A DNA stretch of 64,000 bases from Terripilifer ovatus. GTDB lineage: Bacteria; Pseudomonadota; Alphaproteobacteria; Rhizobiales; Beijerinckiaceae. The stretch covers positions 33,089 through 97,088 of the forward strand of contig JARHVB010000028.1 of assembly GCA_029222685.1 (NCBI GenBank), given 5' to 3'. Below are positions 1-10,461 of the stretch, piece after piece (the first letter of the stretch is position 1; each line of letters opens with the position of its first letter). The position numbers were made by a program, and so were the translations under genes. Under the pieces are notes generated by a model. It was not told where the DNA came from. It did no database searches and worked only from the letters and a program-made list of their open reading frames with translations.

Positions 1-1161
1 ACCCGACACCCGCGTCTGCGCCGCGAAGGGCACGATGACCGGCTTCGTGTCCTTGAACACCGGTTCCCGCAGCCCGTAGAGCTGCTTCGCCAGCGCCACG
101 ATGGAACGGCCTTCCGGCGTCTCGTCGGCGAGGCTGGCGTAGAGCAGCGCCTCGGCAAGGTCCAGCTCGGCGACGCCACTCATGGCGACGAACTCGGTCG
201 CCATGCGGTTGCCGAAGGTGATCGTACCAGTCTTGTCGAGCAGCAATGTGTCGACATCGCCCGCCGCCTCGACGGCGCGGCCGGAGGTCGCCAGCACGTT
301 GAAGCGCACGAGGCGGTCCATGCCGGCGATGCCGATGGCCGACAGCAGGCCGCCGATGGTCGTCGGGATCAAGGTCACCAGCAGGGCGACGAGCACGACG
401 ATCGAGACCACCATACCGGAATAAGCCGCAAGTCCGTACAACGTCGTCACCGCGATCAGGAAGATCAGGGTCATGCCCGACAGCAGGACCGACAGCGCCA
501 GTTCGTTCGGCGTCTTCTGCCGCTCGGCGCCTTCGACCAGCGCGATCATCCGATCGATGAAGGTCGAGCCGGCGGCCGCCGTGATGCGCACCTTGATCCA
601 GTCGGACAGAACCGTGGTGCCGCCGGTCACCGCCGAGCGGTCGCCGCCGGCTTCGCGGATGACAGGGGCCGATTCGCCCGTGATCGCCGACTCATTGACC
701 GAGGCGACGCCTTCGATGATCTCGCCGTCGGAGGGAATGAGCTCTCCCGCCTCGACGAGCACCACATCGCCGACCTTCAGGCCGGCGGCATTGACGCTCG
801 CCCAGGCGCCGCCGGTCTCCTGGCTGTCGGCATAGCGCTTGGCCATCGTATCGGTGCGCGTCTTGCGGAGGGAGGCCGCCTGCGCCTTGCCGCGGCCTTC
901 GGCCACCGCTTCCGCGAAGGTCGCAAACAGCACGGTGAACCAAAGCCAGGCGGCGATCTGCCCGGAGAACCAGGCCTGGCCGGTGCCGGTGACGAGATCG
1001 CGCGCAAACAGCACGCTCACCAGCGCCGCCACGACTTCAGTGACGAAGATAACCGGATTGCGCATCAGTGCGCGTGGGTCAAGCTTGCGGATCGCATCGC
1101 CGGCAGCAGCCGCCACAAGCGACATATCGAACAGGGATTTTTTAGCGATATCGGACGACAT
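1..1161 (-). CDS. kdpB: Potassium-transporting ATPase ATP-binding subunit KdpB (3' part missing)
   Basis: KdpB is the catalytic P-type ATPase subunit of the high-affinity K+ uptake complex KdpFABC in the inner membrane. The first 387 residues are present and the frame runs off the window edge without a stop. Visible are the TGES actuator motif and the phosphorylation motif DKTGTIT with the acceptor Asp near residue 309, close to its position in characterised KdpB proteins. Hydrophobic segments lie near residues 35-80 and 215-260. The ATG at 1161 follows kdpA by 24 bases, so the two are surely cotranscribed. kdpC and any kdpDE sensor pair would lie beyond the edge. Confidence 0.97.
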   Translation of the reverse strand, partial: MSSDIAKKSLFDMSLVAAAAGDAIRKLDPRALMRNPVIFVTEVVAALVSVLFARDLVTGTGQAWFSGQIAAWLWFTVLFATFAEAVAEGRGKAQAASLRKTRTDTMAKRYADSQETGGAWASVNAAGLKVGDVVLVEAGELIPSDGEIIEGVASVNESAITGESAPVIREAGGDRSAVTGGTTVLSDWIKVRITAAAGSTFIDRMIALVEGAERQKTPNELALSVLLSGMTLIFLIAVTTLYGLAAYSGMVVSIVVLVALLVTLIPTTIGGLLSAIGIAGMDRLVRFNVLATSGRAVEAAGDVDTLLLDKTGTITFGNRMATEFVAMSGVAELDLAEALLYASLADETPEGRSIVALAKQLYGLREPVFKDTKPVIVPFAAQTRVSG

Positions 1162-1185
1162 GGCGTCACTCCATCAGTATTTTGA

Positions 1186-2895
1186 TCAGAAGGTCTTGCC
1201 GGCGAGCAGGGTGAAATGCTCGACGATCGGACCAAGCGCGAGGGCGGGGAAGAACTGCAGGCCGCCGACAATGAGGATGATGCCGACGAGCAGGCCGACG
1301 AAGAGCGGCGTCGTGGTGGGGAACGTGCCCGCCGACTCAGCCGTCTTCTTCTTGGCGGCCAGCGAACCGGCAATCGCCATTACCGGCACCACATAGGCGA
1401 AGCGTCCCAGCGCCATCGAGATGCCAAGGGTCGTGTTGTACCAGGGCGTGTTGGCGCTGAGCCCGGCGAAGGCGGAACCGTTGTTGCCGGTGGCCGACGA
1501 ATAGGCATAGAGAATCTCCGACAAGCCATGAGGTCCGTTGTTGGCCAGGCTCGCCAGCGCCGACGGCAGCACGGCGGCGACGGCGGAAAAGCCGAGGATG
1601 ACCAGCGGCAGGATCAGCACCGCCAGCATGGCGAGCTTCATCTCCCGCACTTCGATCTTCTTGCCGAGGAATTCCGGCGTGCGGCCGACCATCAGCCCGG
1701 CAATGAACACCGCGAGAATGGCGAAGACGATCATGCCGTAGAGGCCGGAGCCGACGCCGCCCGGCAGCACTTCGCCAAGCTGGATCAGAAACATCGGCAC
1801 CAGGCCGCCGAGCGGCATCAGCGAATCGTGCATGGCGTTGACCGCCCCGCACGACAGACCTGTCGTGATGGCGACGAACAGGGACGACATGGCCATGCCG
1901 AAGCGCACTTCCTTGCCTTCCATATTGCCGCCAGAAGGATCGACGCCGAGTGCTGTCAGCAACGGATTGCCGCCGGCCTCCGAGCCGTAGACGATGGCGA
2001 CACCGGCGATCAGCAGGATGCCCATGCCGGCCAGCAGCGCCCAGCCCTGGCGATCGCGGCCGACCATGCGGCCGAAGGTGATCGGCAGGGCCGCGGAAAT
2101 CACCAGCATGCTGAAGATCGACAGGAAGTTGGACACCGCATTCGGATTTTCGAACGGATGCGCGGCATTGGCGTTGAGGAAGCCGCCGCCATTCGTGCCA
2201 AGCTGCTTGATCGCTTCCTGACTGGCCATCGGCCCCATGGCGATCGTTTGCTTGGCGCCTTCCAGTGTCGTCACATCGACGCTGCCGAGCAGGGTCTGCG
2301 GCATGCCGGTGGCAACGAAGGCCAGCGCCACGATGATGGACAGCGGCAGCAATATATAAAGCGTCGCGCGGGTCATATCGACCCAGAAATTTCCCAGCGT
2401 CGCGGCGCTGGAGCGCACGAAGGCGCGCGTCACCGCAATCGCCAGCGCGATGCCGGTGGCCGCCGAAAGGAAGTTATGAACGGCGAGCCCGGCCATTTGC
2501 GTGAAATTGCTCATGGTCGTTTCACCGACATAGGACTGCCAGTTGGTATTGGTCAGGAAGCTGATCGCCGTGTTGAAGGCGAGGTCCGGCGGCACATTGT
2601 CGAAGCCCTGCGGATTCCACGGCAGCACCGCCTGCAGGCGCAGGATCGCGTAGAGGCTGAGAAAGCCGAACAGGCTGAAGATCAGCATCGCCATCGCATA
2701 GGCGAGCCAGTTCTGCTCCTTGCCGGGGTCGACGCCGGAAAGTTTGTAGAATGCGGTTTCGAGCGGCCGCAGAACGGGCTGAAGAAACGTCTTCTCGCCG
2801 CTGAATACGCGCGCCATATAAACGCCCAGCGGTTTTGCCGCCGCGACCACGCAGGCGAACAAAAGGCCGATCTGGAGCCAACCGATCATAGTCAT
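1186..2895 (-). CDS. kdpA: Potassium-transporting ATPase potassium-binding subunit KdpA
   Basis: KdpA is the K+-selective channel-like subunit of KdpFABC. The 569-residue protein has the normal family length and about ten hydrophobic segments. Filter-like Gly-rich loops are visible, for example TNTNWQSY near residue 115 and [19 protein letters not shown] near residue 235. The ATG at 2895 has a strong upstream Shine-Dalgarno (GGAGGA, about 6 bases away). It lies 28 bases after kdpF and just before kdpB, in the standard F-A-B order. Confidence 0.98.
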   Translation of the reverse strand: MTMIGWLQIGLLFACVVAAAKPLGVYMARVFSGEKTFLQPVLRPLETAFYKLSGVDPGKEQNWLAYAMAMLIFSLFGFLSLYAILRLQAVLPWNPQGFDNVPPDLAFNTAISFLTNTNWQSYVGETTMSNFTQMAGLAVHNFLSAATGIALAIAVTRAFVRSSAATLGNFWVDMTRATLYILLPLSIIVALAFVATGMPQTLLGSVDVTTLEGAKQTIAMGPMASQEAIKQLGTNGGGFLNANAAHPFENPNAVSNFLSIFSMLVISAALPITFGRMVGRDRQGWALLAGMGILLIAGVAIVYGSEAGGNPLLTALGVDPSGGNMEGKEVRFGMAMSSLFVAITTGLSCGAVNAMHDSLMPLGGLVPMFLIQLGEVLPGGVGSGLYGMIVFAILAVFIAGLMVGRTPEFLGKKIEVREMKLAMLAVLILPLVILGFSAVAAVLPSALASLANNGPHGLSEILYAYSSATGNNGSAFAGLSANTPWYNTTLGISMALGRFAYVVPVMAIAGSLAAKKKTAESAGTFPTTTPLFVGLLVGIILIVGGLQFFPALALGPIVEHFTLLAGKTF

Positions 2896-2923
2896 GGAAA
2901 TCCTCCGGAAATGGAGCAGTCGC

Positions 2924-3010
2924 TCAGAAGCGCTCAGGCTTCAGCAGGGTGATCACGAGGTAGACGCCGAGACCCAGGGCAACGGCGAGACCGATCAGAG
3001 CGTCGAACAT
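2924..3010 (-). CDS. kdpF: Small K+-ATPase subunit KdpF, 28 residues
   Basis: The translation reads [19 protein letters not shown], then ITLLKPERF and a TGA stop. One transmembrane helix followed by the LLKPERF tail is the KdpF signature; the peptide stabilises the KdpABC complex in the membrane. A good ribosome site (GAGGAGG) precedes the ATG. It sits immediately upstream of kdpA and 10 bases after the stop of another small membrane ORF. Confidence 0.93.
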   Translation of the reverse strand: MFDALIGLAVALGLGVYLVITLLKPERF

Positions 3011-3020
3011 GGAAGCCTCC

Positions 3021-3104
3021 TCACGCGTGTTCGATGAGCAGCGCGTAGACGCACATGGCGGCGATGAGGGCGAAACCGAGGCCCGCAAAGATGAAATCAA
3101 GCAT
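3021..3104 (-). CDS. Unnamed 27-residue membrane peptide at the head of the kdp operon
   Basis: The ORF encodes MLDFIFAGLGFALIAAMCVY followed by ALLIEHA: one hydrophobic helix with a short polar tail. It starts with ATG at 3104 and ends 10 bases before the kdpF start, so it is positioned as the first cistron of the kdp operon. Its size and topology resemble KdpF but it lacks the LLKPE(R/K)F tail, so it is not simply a second KdpF. I believe similar short membrane ORFs occur before kdpF in other alphaproteobacteria, but that is recollection and no function is assigned. The ORF is too short for coding statistics; the support is position and amphipathic composition. Confidence 0.6.
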   Translation of the reverse strand: MLDFIFAGLGFALIAAMCVYALLIEHA

Positions 3105-3224
3105 GACGCACTCCTGTCATTTCAGGAGGCATCCTTGCGCCCGAAAGCCATCAGGGTTCGATTGGGAACATCGGCCGGCGGCATAAGGACTTCATAAAGA
3201 CGGGCCGGATAGCCCGGCTTCAAT

Positions 3225-3259
3225 GTCATTCCCGACGCGCCGCAGGCGCCGGGGATGAC
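3225..3259. repeat. Short palindromic repeat (GTCATTCCC...GGGATGAC type)
   Basis: The ends GTCATTCCCGACGCGC and GCGCCGGGGATGAC are inverted complements, forming a compact hairpin. It lies in the 211-base gap between the kdp operon head (3104) and the gene at 3316, where I see no other gene. Longer members with the same termini are at 57957-58094 and, degenerate, 8349-8485. Confidence 0.6.
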
Positions 3260-3315
3260 AACCTCCGCCCCTGCCCAACGCTCGACGGGTCTGGCCTCGC
3301 CCGCTATCCTGCCGC

Positions 3316-4179
3316 ATGCTCGCTCACCGGCCTTATGACGGCAGCTCGAAGCCCTTCACCATCGGCGTCCGGCCCCTCGAACCGGCGCGCTGGATCGAGC
3401 CGAATGACAAGCTTGAGAGCTATCTCGCCCAGAAGCAGGAGTTGTTCGCCGATAAATATGCCGATGTCTTCGCCGCACGCGAGAACACGGCTGACAGCCA
3501 GCGCGAAATCCGCGATGCGCTGGCGGACTATCTGACCGGGCACCATCCGCACCTCTATCGACGCGACGGTGTGCGCATTCGCATCGCGCAGGGCCCGAGG
3601 ACCGTCACATTCGATGACGAAACACCGGCGCTGTTGCAGGCCGCCAACCTCGTCCAGGATGATCTCGCCATCATGCGCAAGGACGGCACCGTCTGGCGGC
3701 TGGTCGCCGCCGCCATCTGCTTTCCCTCGACCTGGGTGCTCCGTGAAAAATTCAACCGAACCCTGGCGGAAATCCATGCGCCGGTGCCGGGCTTCGCCGG
3801 CGAGATGGAGCGCCGCGTCACACGGATTTTCGACAACCTTCGCGTCGGCGCCCCGGTCGAGCGTTTCAACTGGTCGATCTATGACAACGACAGGCTGCAT
3901 CACCCGTTGCCGAGCCCGACGACGTCCGACGCCGGCTTCATCAGGGTCGAGCGCCAGACCCTGATGAAAATGCCGCACTCCCGCGATATCCTCTTCACTA
4001 TCCGCGTGCTGATCGACCCAATCGCCGCGTTCCACTCAAATCCCGACGGCAGCAGGCTTGCGGCGTCGATGCGTGGGCAGTTGCTGGCGATGACGGATGC
4101 GCAGCTTGCCTACAAGGGTATGAGCGAAAACAGGGATCGGCTTGCAGCTGAGTTAGCAAAGCTTGCCGCGCTAAACTGA
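3316..4179 (+). CDS. Haem-dependent oxidative N-demethylase family protein (DUF3445)
   Basis: The 287-residue protein matches the DUF3445/HDOD family: an N-terminal PFTIGVRPLEP segment, a central LVQDDLAIMRKDG and WRLVAAAICFPSTW block, then RVERQTLMKMP and ILFTIRVLIDPI near residues 215-240. Characterised fungal and bacterial members use a haem-PAS-like fold to demethylate small amines such as dimethylamine; the substrate here is unknown. There is no signal peptide, so it should be cytosolic. It reads alone, with the UbiB-like gene downstream on the same strand beyond a strong hairpin. Confidence 0.8.
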   Translation: MLAHRPYDGSSKPFTIGVRPLEPARWIEPNDKLESYLAQKQELFADKYADVFAARENTADSQREIRDALADYLTGHHPHLYRRDGVRIRIAQGPRTVTFDDETPALLQAANLVQDDLAIMRKDGTVWRLVAAAICFPSTWVLREKFNRTLAEIHAPVPGFAGEMERRVTRIFDNLRVGAPVERFNWSIYDNDRLHHPLPSPTTSDAGFIRVERQTLMKMPHSRDILFTIRVLIDPIAAFHSNPDGSRLAASMRGQLLAMTDAQLAYKGMSENRDRLAAELAKLAALN

Positions 4180-4180
4180 A

Positions 4181-4221
4181 ACCCTCATCCGACCTCTGCT
4201 GCGCAAGGGTCGGATGAGGGT
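4181..4221. terminator. Perfect 14-bp inverted repeat after the demethylase-like gene
   Basis: ACCCTCATCCGACC (4181-4194) is exactly complementary to GGTCGGATGAGGGT (4208-4221), with a 13-base loop. It begins two bases after the stop codon at 4179. There is no T-tract on either side, so it may be a repeat element or an RNA-stabilising hairpin rather than an intrinsic terminator. Confidence 0.45.
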
Positions 4222-4292
4222 GGGCTGCCGTTGTCTATTTGATTAAACTTCATACATACATCAGCTTCCGCTCAGAAATCCGCCAGGACCCT

Positions 4293-5669
4293 ATGACCGA
4301 CGACGAACAGAACCGCCTTTCCGCCCGCGCCGCCCGTTATGCCCGCGTTGGCGCCAGCGTCGGAGGCATGGCGGCGCGCATGGCAGGCAGCCGCCTTACC
4401 GGCGGCAATGCGATGGATCCTGCCAATGCGGCGGCCTTCACCGCGGCGCTCGGCTCGCTGAAGGGGCCGATGATGAAGGTAGCGCAGTTTCTCGCCACCG
4501 TGCCCGATGCGCTGCCGCCGGAATGGGCCGACAAGCTGCGCCAGTTGCAGGCCAATGCGCCGCCCATGGGCGCGGGCTTCGTCGCCCGCCGGATGATCGC
4601 CGAACTGGGGCCTGACTGGCGCAGGCGTTTTGCCAGCTTCGACCTGCAGCCGGCCCATGCCGCCTCGCTCGGCCAGGTGCACCGCGCCACCTCGCTCGAC
4701 GGCCGCCGGCTCGCTTGCAAGCTGCAATATCCGGATATGTCCTCGGTCGTCGAAGCCGATCTCAAACAGCTCGATCTGCTGTTTGCCTTGCGCCGCCAGT
4801 TCAACACCGCGCTCGACACGCGCGAGGCGGTGAAGGAAATCGGCGCGCGCGTGCGCGAGGAACTCGACTATGTACGCGAGGCAAAACACGTCGCACTCTA
4901 CCGCTCGATCCTCGGCGACGAGACCACGCAGACGAATGTCCACGTGCCAGGCGTTCACCCGGAGCTTTCAACCCGCCGCCTGCTGACGCTCGACTGGCTC
5001 GACGGCGAGCCGCTGCTCGATTTCACCAAAGCCTCGCAGGAGGCGCGCAACACCATCGCCGCCGCCATGTTCCGCGCCTGGTGGCATCCTTTCGTGCGTC
5101 TCGGCATCATCCACGGCGATCCGCATCTGGGCAATTACACCGTGTTCCGCGATGCCGGCGGCGAGCCCGGCGGCATCAACCTGCTCGACTACGGCTGCAT
5201 CCGCATTTTCCCGCCGAGTTTCGTCAAGGGCGTCGTCGATCTCTATCGCGGCCTGCGCGACGGTGACGCAAGCGTCATCGACCAGGCCTACGCCACCTGG
5301 GGCTTTCACGGCCTGAGCCGCCAGCTCACCGACACGCTCAACATCTGGTCGCGCTTCATCTATGGCCCGCTGCTCGACGACCGGGTGCGCCCCATCGCCG
5401 ACGGCGTCTCGCCGGGCGACTATGGCCGCGAGCAGGCGCGTCTCGTCCACGAAGGCCTGAAGAAATACGGCCCGGTGAAGGTGCCGCGCGAATTCGTCTT
5501 CATGGACCGCGCCGCCATCGGCCTCGGCGGCGCCTTCCTGCATCTCGACGCAAGGTTGAATTTCTGCGCCATGTTCAATGAGGCGCTGGGCGAAGGCTTC
5601 GATGTCGAGGCGCTGGCGCAGCGGCAGGCGAAGGCGCTGAAGGATTCGGGGCTGCAGCCGGTCGTTTAA
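4293..5669 (+). CDS. ABC1/ADCK/UbiB family kinase-like protein
   Basis: Atypical protein-kinase-like protein of the UbiB/COQ8 superfamily, whose best-known members support ubiquinone synthesis. Motifs in order: KGPMMKVAQF (KxGQ-like) near residue 57, LACKLQYP (nucleotide-binding lysine region) near 140, a VREELDYVREAKH block near 187, HGDPHLGNYTV (catalytic-loop equivalent) near 275 and LLDYGCIRIF (DFG equivalent) near 298. It lacks the C-terminal membrane helices of proteobacterial UbiB, so it is more like soluble ADCK proteins. The ATG at 4293 is preferred because AGGA precedes it; an in-frame upstream ATG at 4239 adds 18 unconvincing residues. Its role and substrate are not evident. Confidence 0.85.
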   Translation: MTDDEQNRLSARAARYARVGASVGGMAARMAGSRLTGGNAMDPANAAAFTAALGSLKGPMMKVAQFLATVPDALPPEWADKLRQLQANAPPMGAGFVARRMIAELGPDWRRRFASFDLQPAHAASLGQVHRATSLDGRRLACKLQYPDMSSVVEADLKQLDLLFALRRQFNTALDTREAVKEIGARVREELDYVREAKHVALYRSILGDETTQTNVHVPGVHPELSTRRLLTLDWLDGEPLLDFTKASQEARNTIAAAMFRAWWHPFVRLGIIHGDPHLGNYTVFRDAGGEPGGINLLDYGCIRIFPPSFVKGVVDLYRGLRDGDASVIDQAYATWGFHGLSRQLTDTLNIWSRFIYGPLLDDRVRPIADGVSPGDYGREQARLVHEGLKKYGPVKVPREFVFMDRAAIGLGGAFLHLDARLNFCAMFNEALGEGFDVEALAQRQAKALKDSGLQPVV

Positions 5670-5692
5670 CGGAGCACTCACACCCTCCGCAA

Positions 5693-5834
5693 CGTCACGC
5701 CCGGCCTTGTGCCGGGTACCCACGCCGAGACATCGGATGACGCTGAAGGAAGGCGACGGCGATGAAGCGCCACTCATCCTGAACCGTCGTAGCGCCCCAC
5801 GGCGTGGGTGCCCGCGACAAGCGCGGGCATGACG
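5693..5834. repeat. About 140-bp palindromic intergenic repeat
   Basis: The ends CGTCACGCCCGGCCTTGTGC (continuing to CCCACGCC) and GGCGTGGGTGCCCGCGACAA (continuing to GCATGACG) form long imperfect inverted repeats around a less symmetrical core. The terminal sequence is of the kind widely dispersed in Rhizobiales genomes (family knowledge). It fills most of the 242-base gap between 5669 and 5912. A small palindrome CTAACTCTGGTTAG at 5872-5885 follows, just upstream of the next gene, and could be an operator. Confidence 0.65.
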
Positions 5835-5911
5835 CGGTGGAGGACGCAGGCCCAAGCCATGACATTTCCGTCTAACTCTGGTTAGCTTCCCAAAACAGGG
5901 AGGGCGTCGGC

Positions 5912-6940
5912 ATGCTGCGCAAATTCGCAATCGGCTTTTTGCTGATCTGGCCACACATGGCGGCGCTGGCTGCCGACAAGGTGAGCGTCGGCACCGTGGG
6001 CAACAGCAGTGACGCGGCGTTTTTCATCGCCGCCGACAAGGGCTATTTCGCCGCCGAACAGCTCGACGTCGCTTTCGTTCCCTTCGACAATGCCGGCCGC
6101 ATGATGGCGCCGCTCGGCACCGCCGATCTCGACATCGGCGCCGGCACGGCGATTGCCGGACTTTACAATGCCGGCGCACGCGGCATCGGCATCAAGGTGG
6201 TGGCCGACCGTTCGCGCATGCGCCAGGGCTATCTGTTCCAGTCCTTCGTGGTTCGCAAGGCAGTCATCGACAGTGGCCGCTTCAAATCATGGTCCGATCT
6301 GAAAGGCCTCAAGGTGGCGCTGCTGTCGAACGCCGGCAGCCCGGCCTCGGCGCTGAACGAGGCGGCGAAGCTCGGTAAGGTCAAACTCGCCGACATCGAC
6401 CTGACAATCCTGCAATTCCCGCAGCAGGTGCCGGCCTTCGCCAACGGCGCCATCGACGCCTCGATCATGGTCGAGCCATTTACCACGCAGGTCCTGTCGC
6501 AAGGCACTGCGGTGCGGTTTTCCTCCACGGAAGACTTTGTGCCCTCCGACCAGATCGGAATGGTCTTCTACGCGGACAAATTTGCGCGCGAACACCGCGA
6601 CATCGGCCAGCGTTTCATGAAGGCCTATATCCGGGCGGTGCGCGCCTACAATGACGCGATCAAGGACGGCCGTTTCAGCGCGGGCGCGAAGGGCAATGAG
6701 ATTGTCGCCATCCTGGCACGCAATCTTAAGGTGAGCGATGCGCAGATCAGGGCGACCTGGCCCCAGGCGATCGATCCCGACGGCCGGGTCAACCGCGAAA
6801 GCCTGCAGCGCGTGCTCGATTTCTTCAAGCAATACGACCAGGTGTCGGACAAGTCTGTCACCGTCGACAGCGTGCTCGACATGTCCTTCGTCGAACAGGC
6901 ATTGAAAGATCTCGGCCCCTATCAGCCGCAACCTGACTGA
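5912..6940 (+). CDS. ABC-type substrate-binding protein, NMT1/THI5-like
   Basis: Periplasmic receptor of the SsuA/TauA/ThiY-like class. It has a Sec signal peptide (residues 1-21, ending AALA-AD) and a two-lobed body with the typical DKGYFAAEQLDV segment near residue 45 and WSDLKGLKVAL near 130. It is closely similar along its length to the receptor at 12421-13470 (shared FFIAADKGY/FYIADARGY, RMMAPL/RMVAPL, FVVRK and AIDASI blocks), so the two are paralogues. No permease or ATPase gene is nearby. A strong AGGGAGG site precedes the ATG. It converges on the DUF2252 gene with only 9 bases between. Ligand unknown. Confidence 0.85.
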   Translation: MLRKFAIGFLLIWPHMAALAADKVSVGTVGNSSDAAFFIAADKGYFAAEQLDVAFVPFDNAGRMMAPLGTADLDIGAGTAIAGLYNAGARGIGIKVVADRSRMRQGYLFQSFVVRKAVIDSGRFKSWSDLKGLKVALLSNAGSPASALNEAAKLGKVKLADIDLTILQFPQQVPAFANGAIDASIMVEPFTTQVLSQGTAVRFSSTEDFVPSDQIGMVFYADKFAREHRDIGQRFMKAYIRAVRAYNDAIKDGRFSAGAKGNEIVAILARNLKVSDAQIRATWPQAIDPDGRVNRESLQRVLDFFKQYDQVSDKSVTVDSVLDMSFVEQALKDLGPYQPQPD

Positions 6941-6949
6941 CCACAGCTT

Positions 6950-8143
6950 TCAGGGTTGCGCCTTGCGCCAGGCCTTGTAATCGGCGCGCAGGCGCCTGCC
7001 CGCCGCCTCCACCTGCATGCGCAGCCATTTGGCATCGCGCCTGGCGACATCGGTGCGCACCTTCTCGAGCCGGCCGCGGTCACCCGCATGGCAGGCGGCG
7101 AGTTCGCGCCCCATCAGCAACAGCAGGTCCAAGTCGAGCAGTTCCACCGGATCGGTCTTCGCCTCGATCTTGCGGCTGTTGGGGCCGAGCCGGCGCACCA
7201 CGATGCCGCTCTCCACCCGGTAGTTCGGATCGGGCGCGCGAAACGCGCCGCCGGCAATCTTCCCGCCGAGAACCGTCTGCGTTGCATCCTTACCCGAATA
7301 GATCCAGGCGGACGCGCACAGCAGTTTCGATTCGCGCAGCACCAGGCCGCCGCGCCAGTCGCCCCAGGCAACGAAGCGCGGACGCCCGAGGCTGCCGGTT
7401 CCCGCCGTGCGCCGCGCGAAGCGCAGTTCGATCGAAGGATCGGGCATGGCGGCTTTCAGAGCTTTCAGATGCACCGGCGGCACCGACTTTGCCGGAACGG
7501 CCCTGTCGAAACAGCGTGTCTGCATTTTTGCCCAGAACGCGCGCCGCTCCATCGGCGACAGATAGAGCTCTTCGCGCAAAAGATCATTGTCGCGTTCGAG
7601 AATGATCGGCCGCGGATCGGCGATGCCTTGCTTGTAGCCGGCCAGGATGCTTTGGCAGATCGCCTTGGTCGATGGTTTCTCGCCGGCGCGCGCCAGAGTT
7701 CCGCTCAACGCCAGCCGCACCAGATCGAGTGCATAGGGCATGACCGCGGCTTCATCGAAATCGTTGACGCCCCAGACCATGCGGCTGTCGGCATCGCGCC
7801 ACATGCCGAAGTTTTCGAGATGGATATCGCCGACCGCCAGAATCGACGGACAGGCTGCGAGGTCCGGGCAATCGCTGAGGATGGTTTCGGCGAAACGCCA
7901 ATAGGTGCCGCGCAGGAACGAGAAGGCATTGTCCTGCAGTTTGACATTCTTCTTGGCGAAGTCCGACGCCACGAAGGTCTTGCCGGTCTGCTTGCGCAGC
8001 CAGCTTTCATAAGCCTTGGCGGATTGCACGAATGACGGAACGCTAGACGTCGTCTCGGCTTTCCGTTTGGATTGGCGCTTGGATTTTTCTTTGGAAGCGA
8101 CCTTGGACGAGCTTTCGAGTGAAGTCTTGGCGGCGTCGATCAT
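6950..8143 (-). CDS. DUF2252 family protein
   Basis: The 397-residue protein carries the DUF2252 hallmarks: FLRGTYWRFAE near residue 75, GDIHLENFGMW near 105 and GVNDFDEAAVMPYALDLVR near 125. These resemble the catalytic-loop HxxN and metal-binding D of aminoglycoside-phosphotransferase-like kinases, so a kinase-like fold is likely, but no reaction is established. The N-terminal 40 residues are Lys/Ser-rich and probably disordered. I prefer the ATG at 8143 over an in-frame TTG at 8155. It is a single gene, convergent with the receptor at 5912-6940. Confidence 0.85.
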   Translation of the reverse strand: MIDAAKTSLESSSKVASKEKSKRQSKRKAETTSSVPSFVQSAKAYESWLRKQTGKTFVASDFAKKNVKLQDNAFSFLRGTYWRFAETILSDCPDLAACPSILAVGDIHLENFGMWRDADSRMVWGVNDFDEAAVMPYALDLVRLALSGTLARAGEKPSTKAICQSILAGYKQGIADPRPIILERDNDLLREELYLSPMERRAFWAKMQTRCFDRAVPAKSVPPVHLKALKAAMPDPSIELRFARRTAGTGSLGRPRFVAWGDWRGGLVLRESKLLCASAWIYSGKDATQTVLGGKIAGGAFRAPDPNYRVESGIVVRRLGPNSRKIEAKTDPVELLDLDLLLLMGRELAACHAGDRGRLEKVRTDVARRDAKWLRMQVEAAGRRLRADYKAWRKAQP

Positions 8144-8791
8144 GTGAACGTCCAATTCTCAAGCCGCCACCGCAAGCTGTCTCATCATACGACGCACCGG
8201 CAATGGAAACGCTAAACGGTTCGAAGTCCGTCAGGGGATCATATCGGCTTTTGTAAGAATCGAAACAGGGGCGACGCACACTGCTCTGGAGAGGTGCATG
8301 TCGTATCCAGACCGGAAAGACGCATCGTTCGACGACGTGCCTGCGTGTGTCATTCCCGACGGCCGCGAAGCGGGCGGGCGGAAATCCAGATCTGACGGTT
8401 CAGCGTTTCGCAGCCCGCCATCTACGGGAAGCGGCCGGCGTCGACGCGCTGCAACGCCTGGTTTCCCGCTCGCGCCTGCGTGGCAAGTTCCAGGACATCC
8501 CTGACTGGTGTTCCGGGGACAGGTACGAGGCGGGTACATATAAACAGCAATGTAGCGAGCCTGGCTCGGTCCCGTACCGAATTCCGGCCCACGCCCTGGC
8601 GATTTCCCGTCAACAAGCGCTTTTTACCGATCATTTTCGATAATTTTTTCAATATTTTGAGGATGCGACATGGTTGGTCACAGAATAGCAGCCATACCGT
8701 CCCGTTCCAGCACGGACCTTAACCCACTCTTTACTCTGTTCGCACAATCTGTGAGCGCGATGCGGTCGGCGGTACCGCTGCAAGGGGTGAA
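8144..8791. other. 648-base intergenic region without a convincing gene
   Basis: Short ORFs here occur in conflicting frames with no recognisable product. The region holds a degenerate palindromic repeat (8349-8485) and an AT-rich stretch around 8630-8665 (ttttcgataattttttcaatattttgagg) that could include promoter elements for the response-regulator gene at 8792. No tRNA or CRISPR-like structure was found. Confidence 0.6.
8349..8485. repeat. Degenerate copy of the GTCATTCCCGAC repeat family
   Basis: It begins GTCATTCCCGAC and contains CCTGGTTTCCCGCTCGCGC, the reverse complement of a segment in the repeat at 57957-58094. The right terminus is eroded. Non-coding. Confidence 0.5.
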
Positions 8792-10282
<1,491 letters not shown>

Positions 10283-10320
10283 CTTCGGCCTCTGCAAACC
10301 GTGTGAATTCGGCAACATCG

Positions 10321-10336
10321 CGTGTGATTGCGCACG
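10321..10336. promoter_or_regulatory. Imperfect palindrome upstream of the L,D-transpeptidase gene
   Basis: CGTGTGATTGCGCACG has arms CGTGTG/CGCACG around ATTG and shares GTG-GATTGCGCAC with the longer perfect palindrome at 47612-47629. It lies about 125 bases before the start at 10462, a plausible operator position. The binding protein is unknown. Confidence 0.35.
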
Positions 10337-10461
10337 GACAAGCCAGCGCGATCTTTGCAAGCTTACAGACGTAACTTACTCTTGCGGAAAGCACGGCTGC
10401 GCGAGTTATCGCGCTTGCGCTGACTGCTCCGCATACAAGATTCGACGACTGTGAGACGAAG

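Noticed and set aside
1216..2952. Long forward-strand open frame opposite kdpA
   Set aside because: GC-rich antisense shadow; Arg/Gly/His-rich translation with no motifs, while the reverse strand encodes a full-length KdpA.
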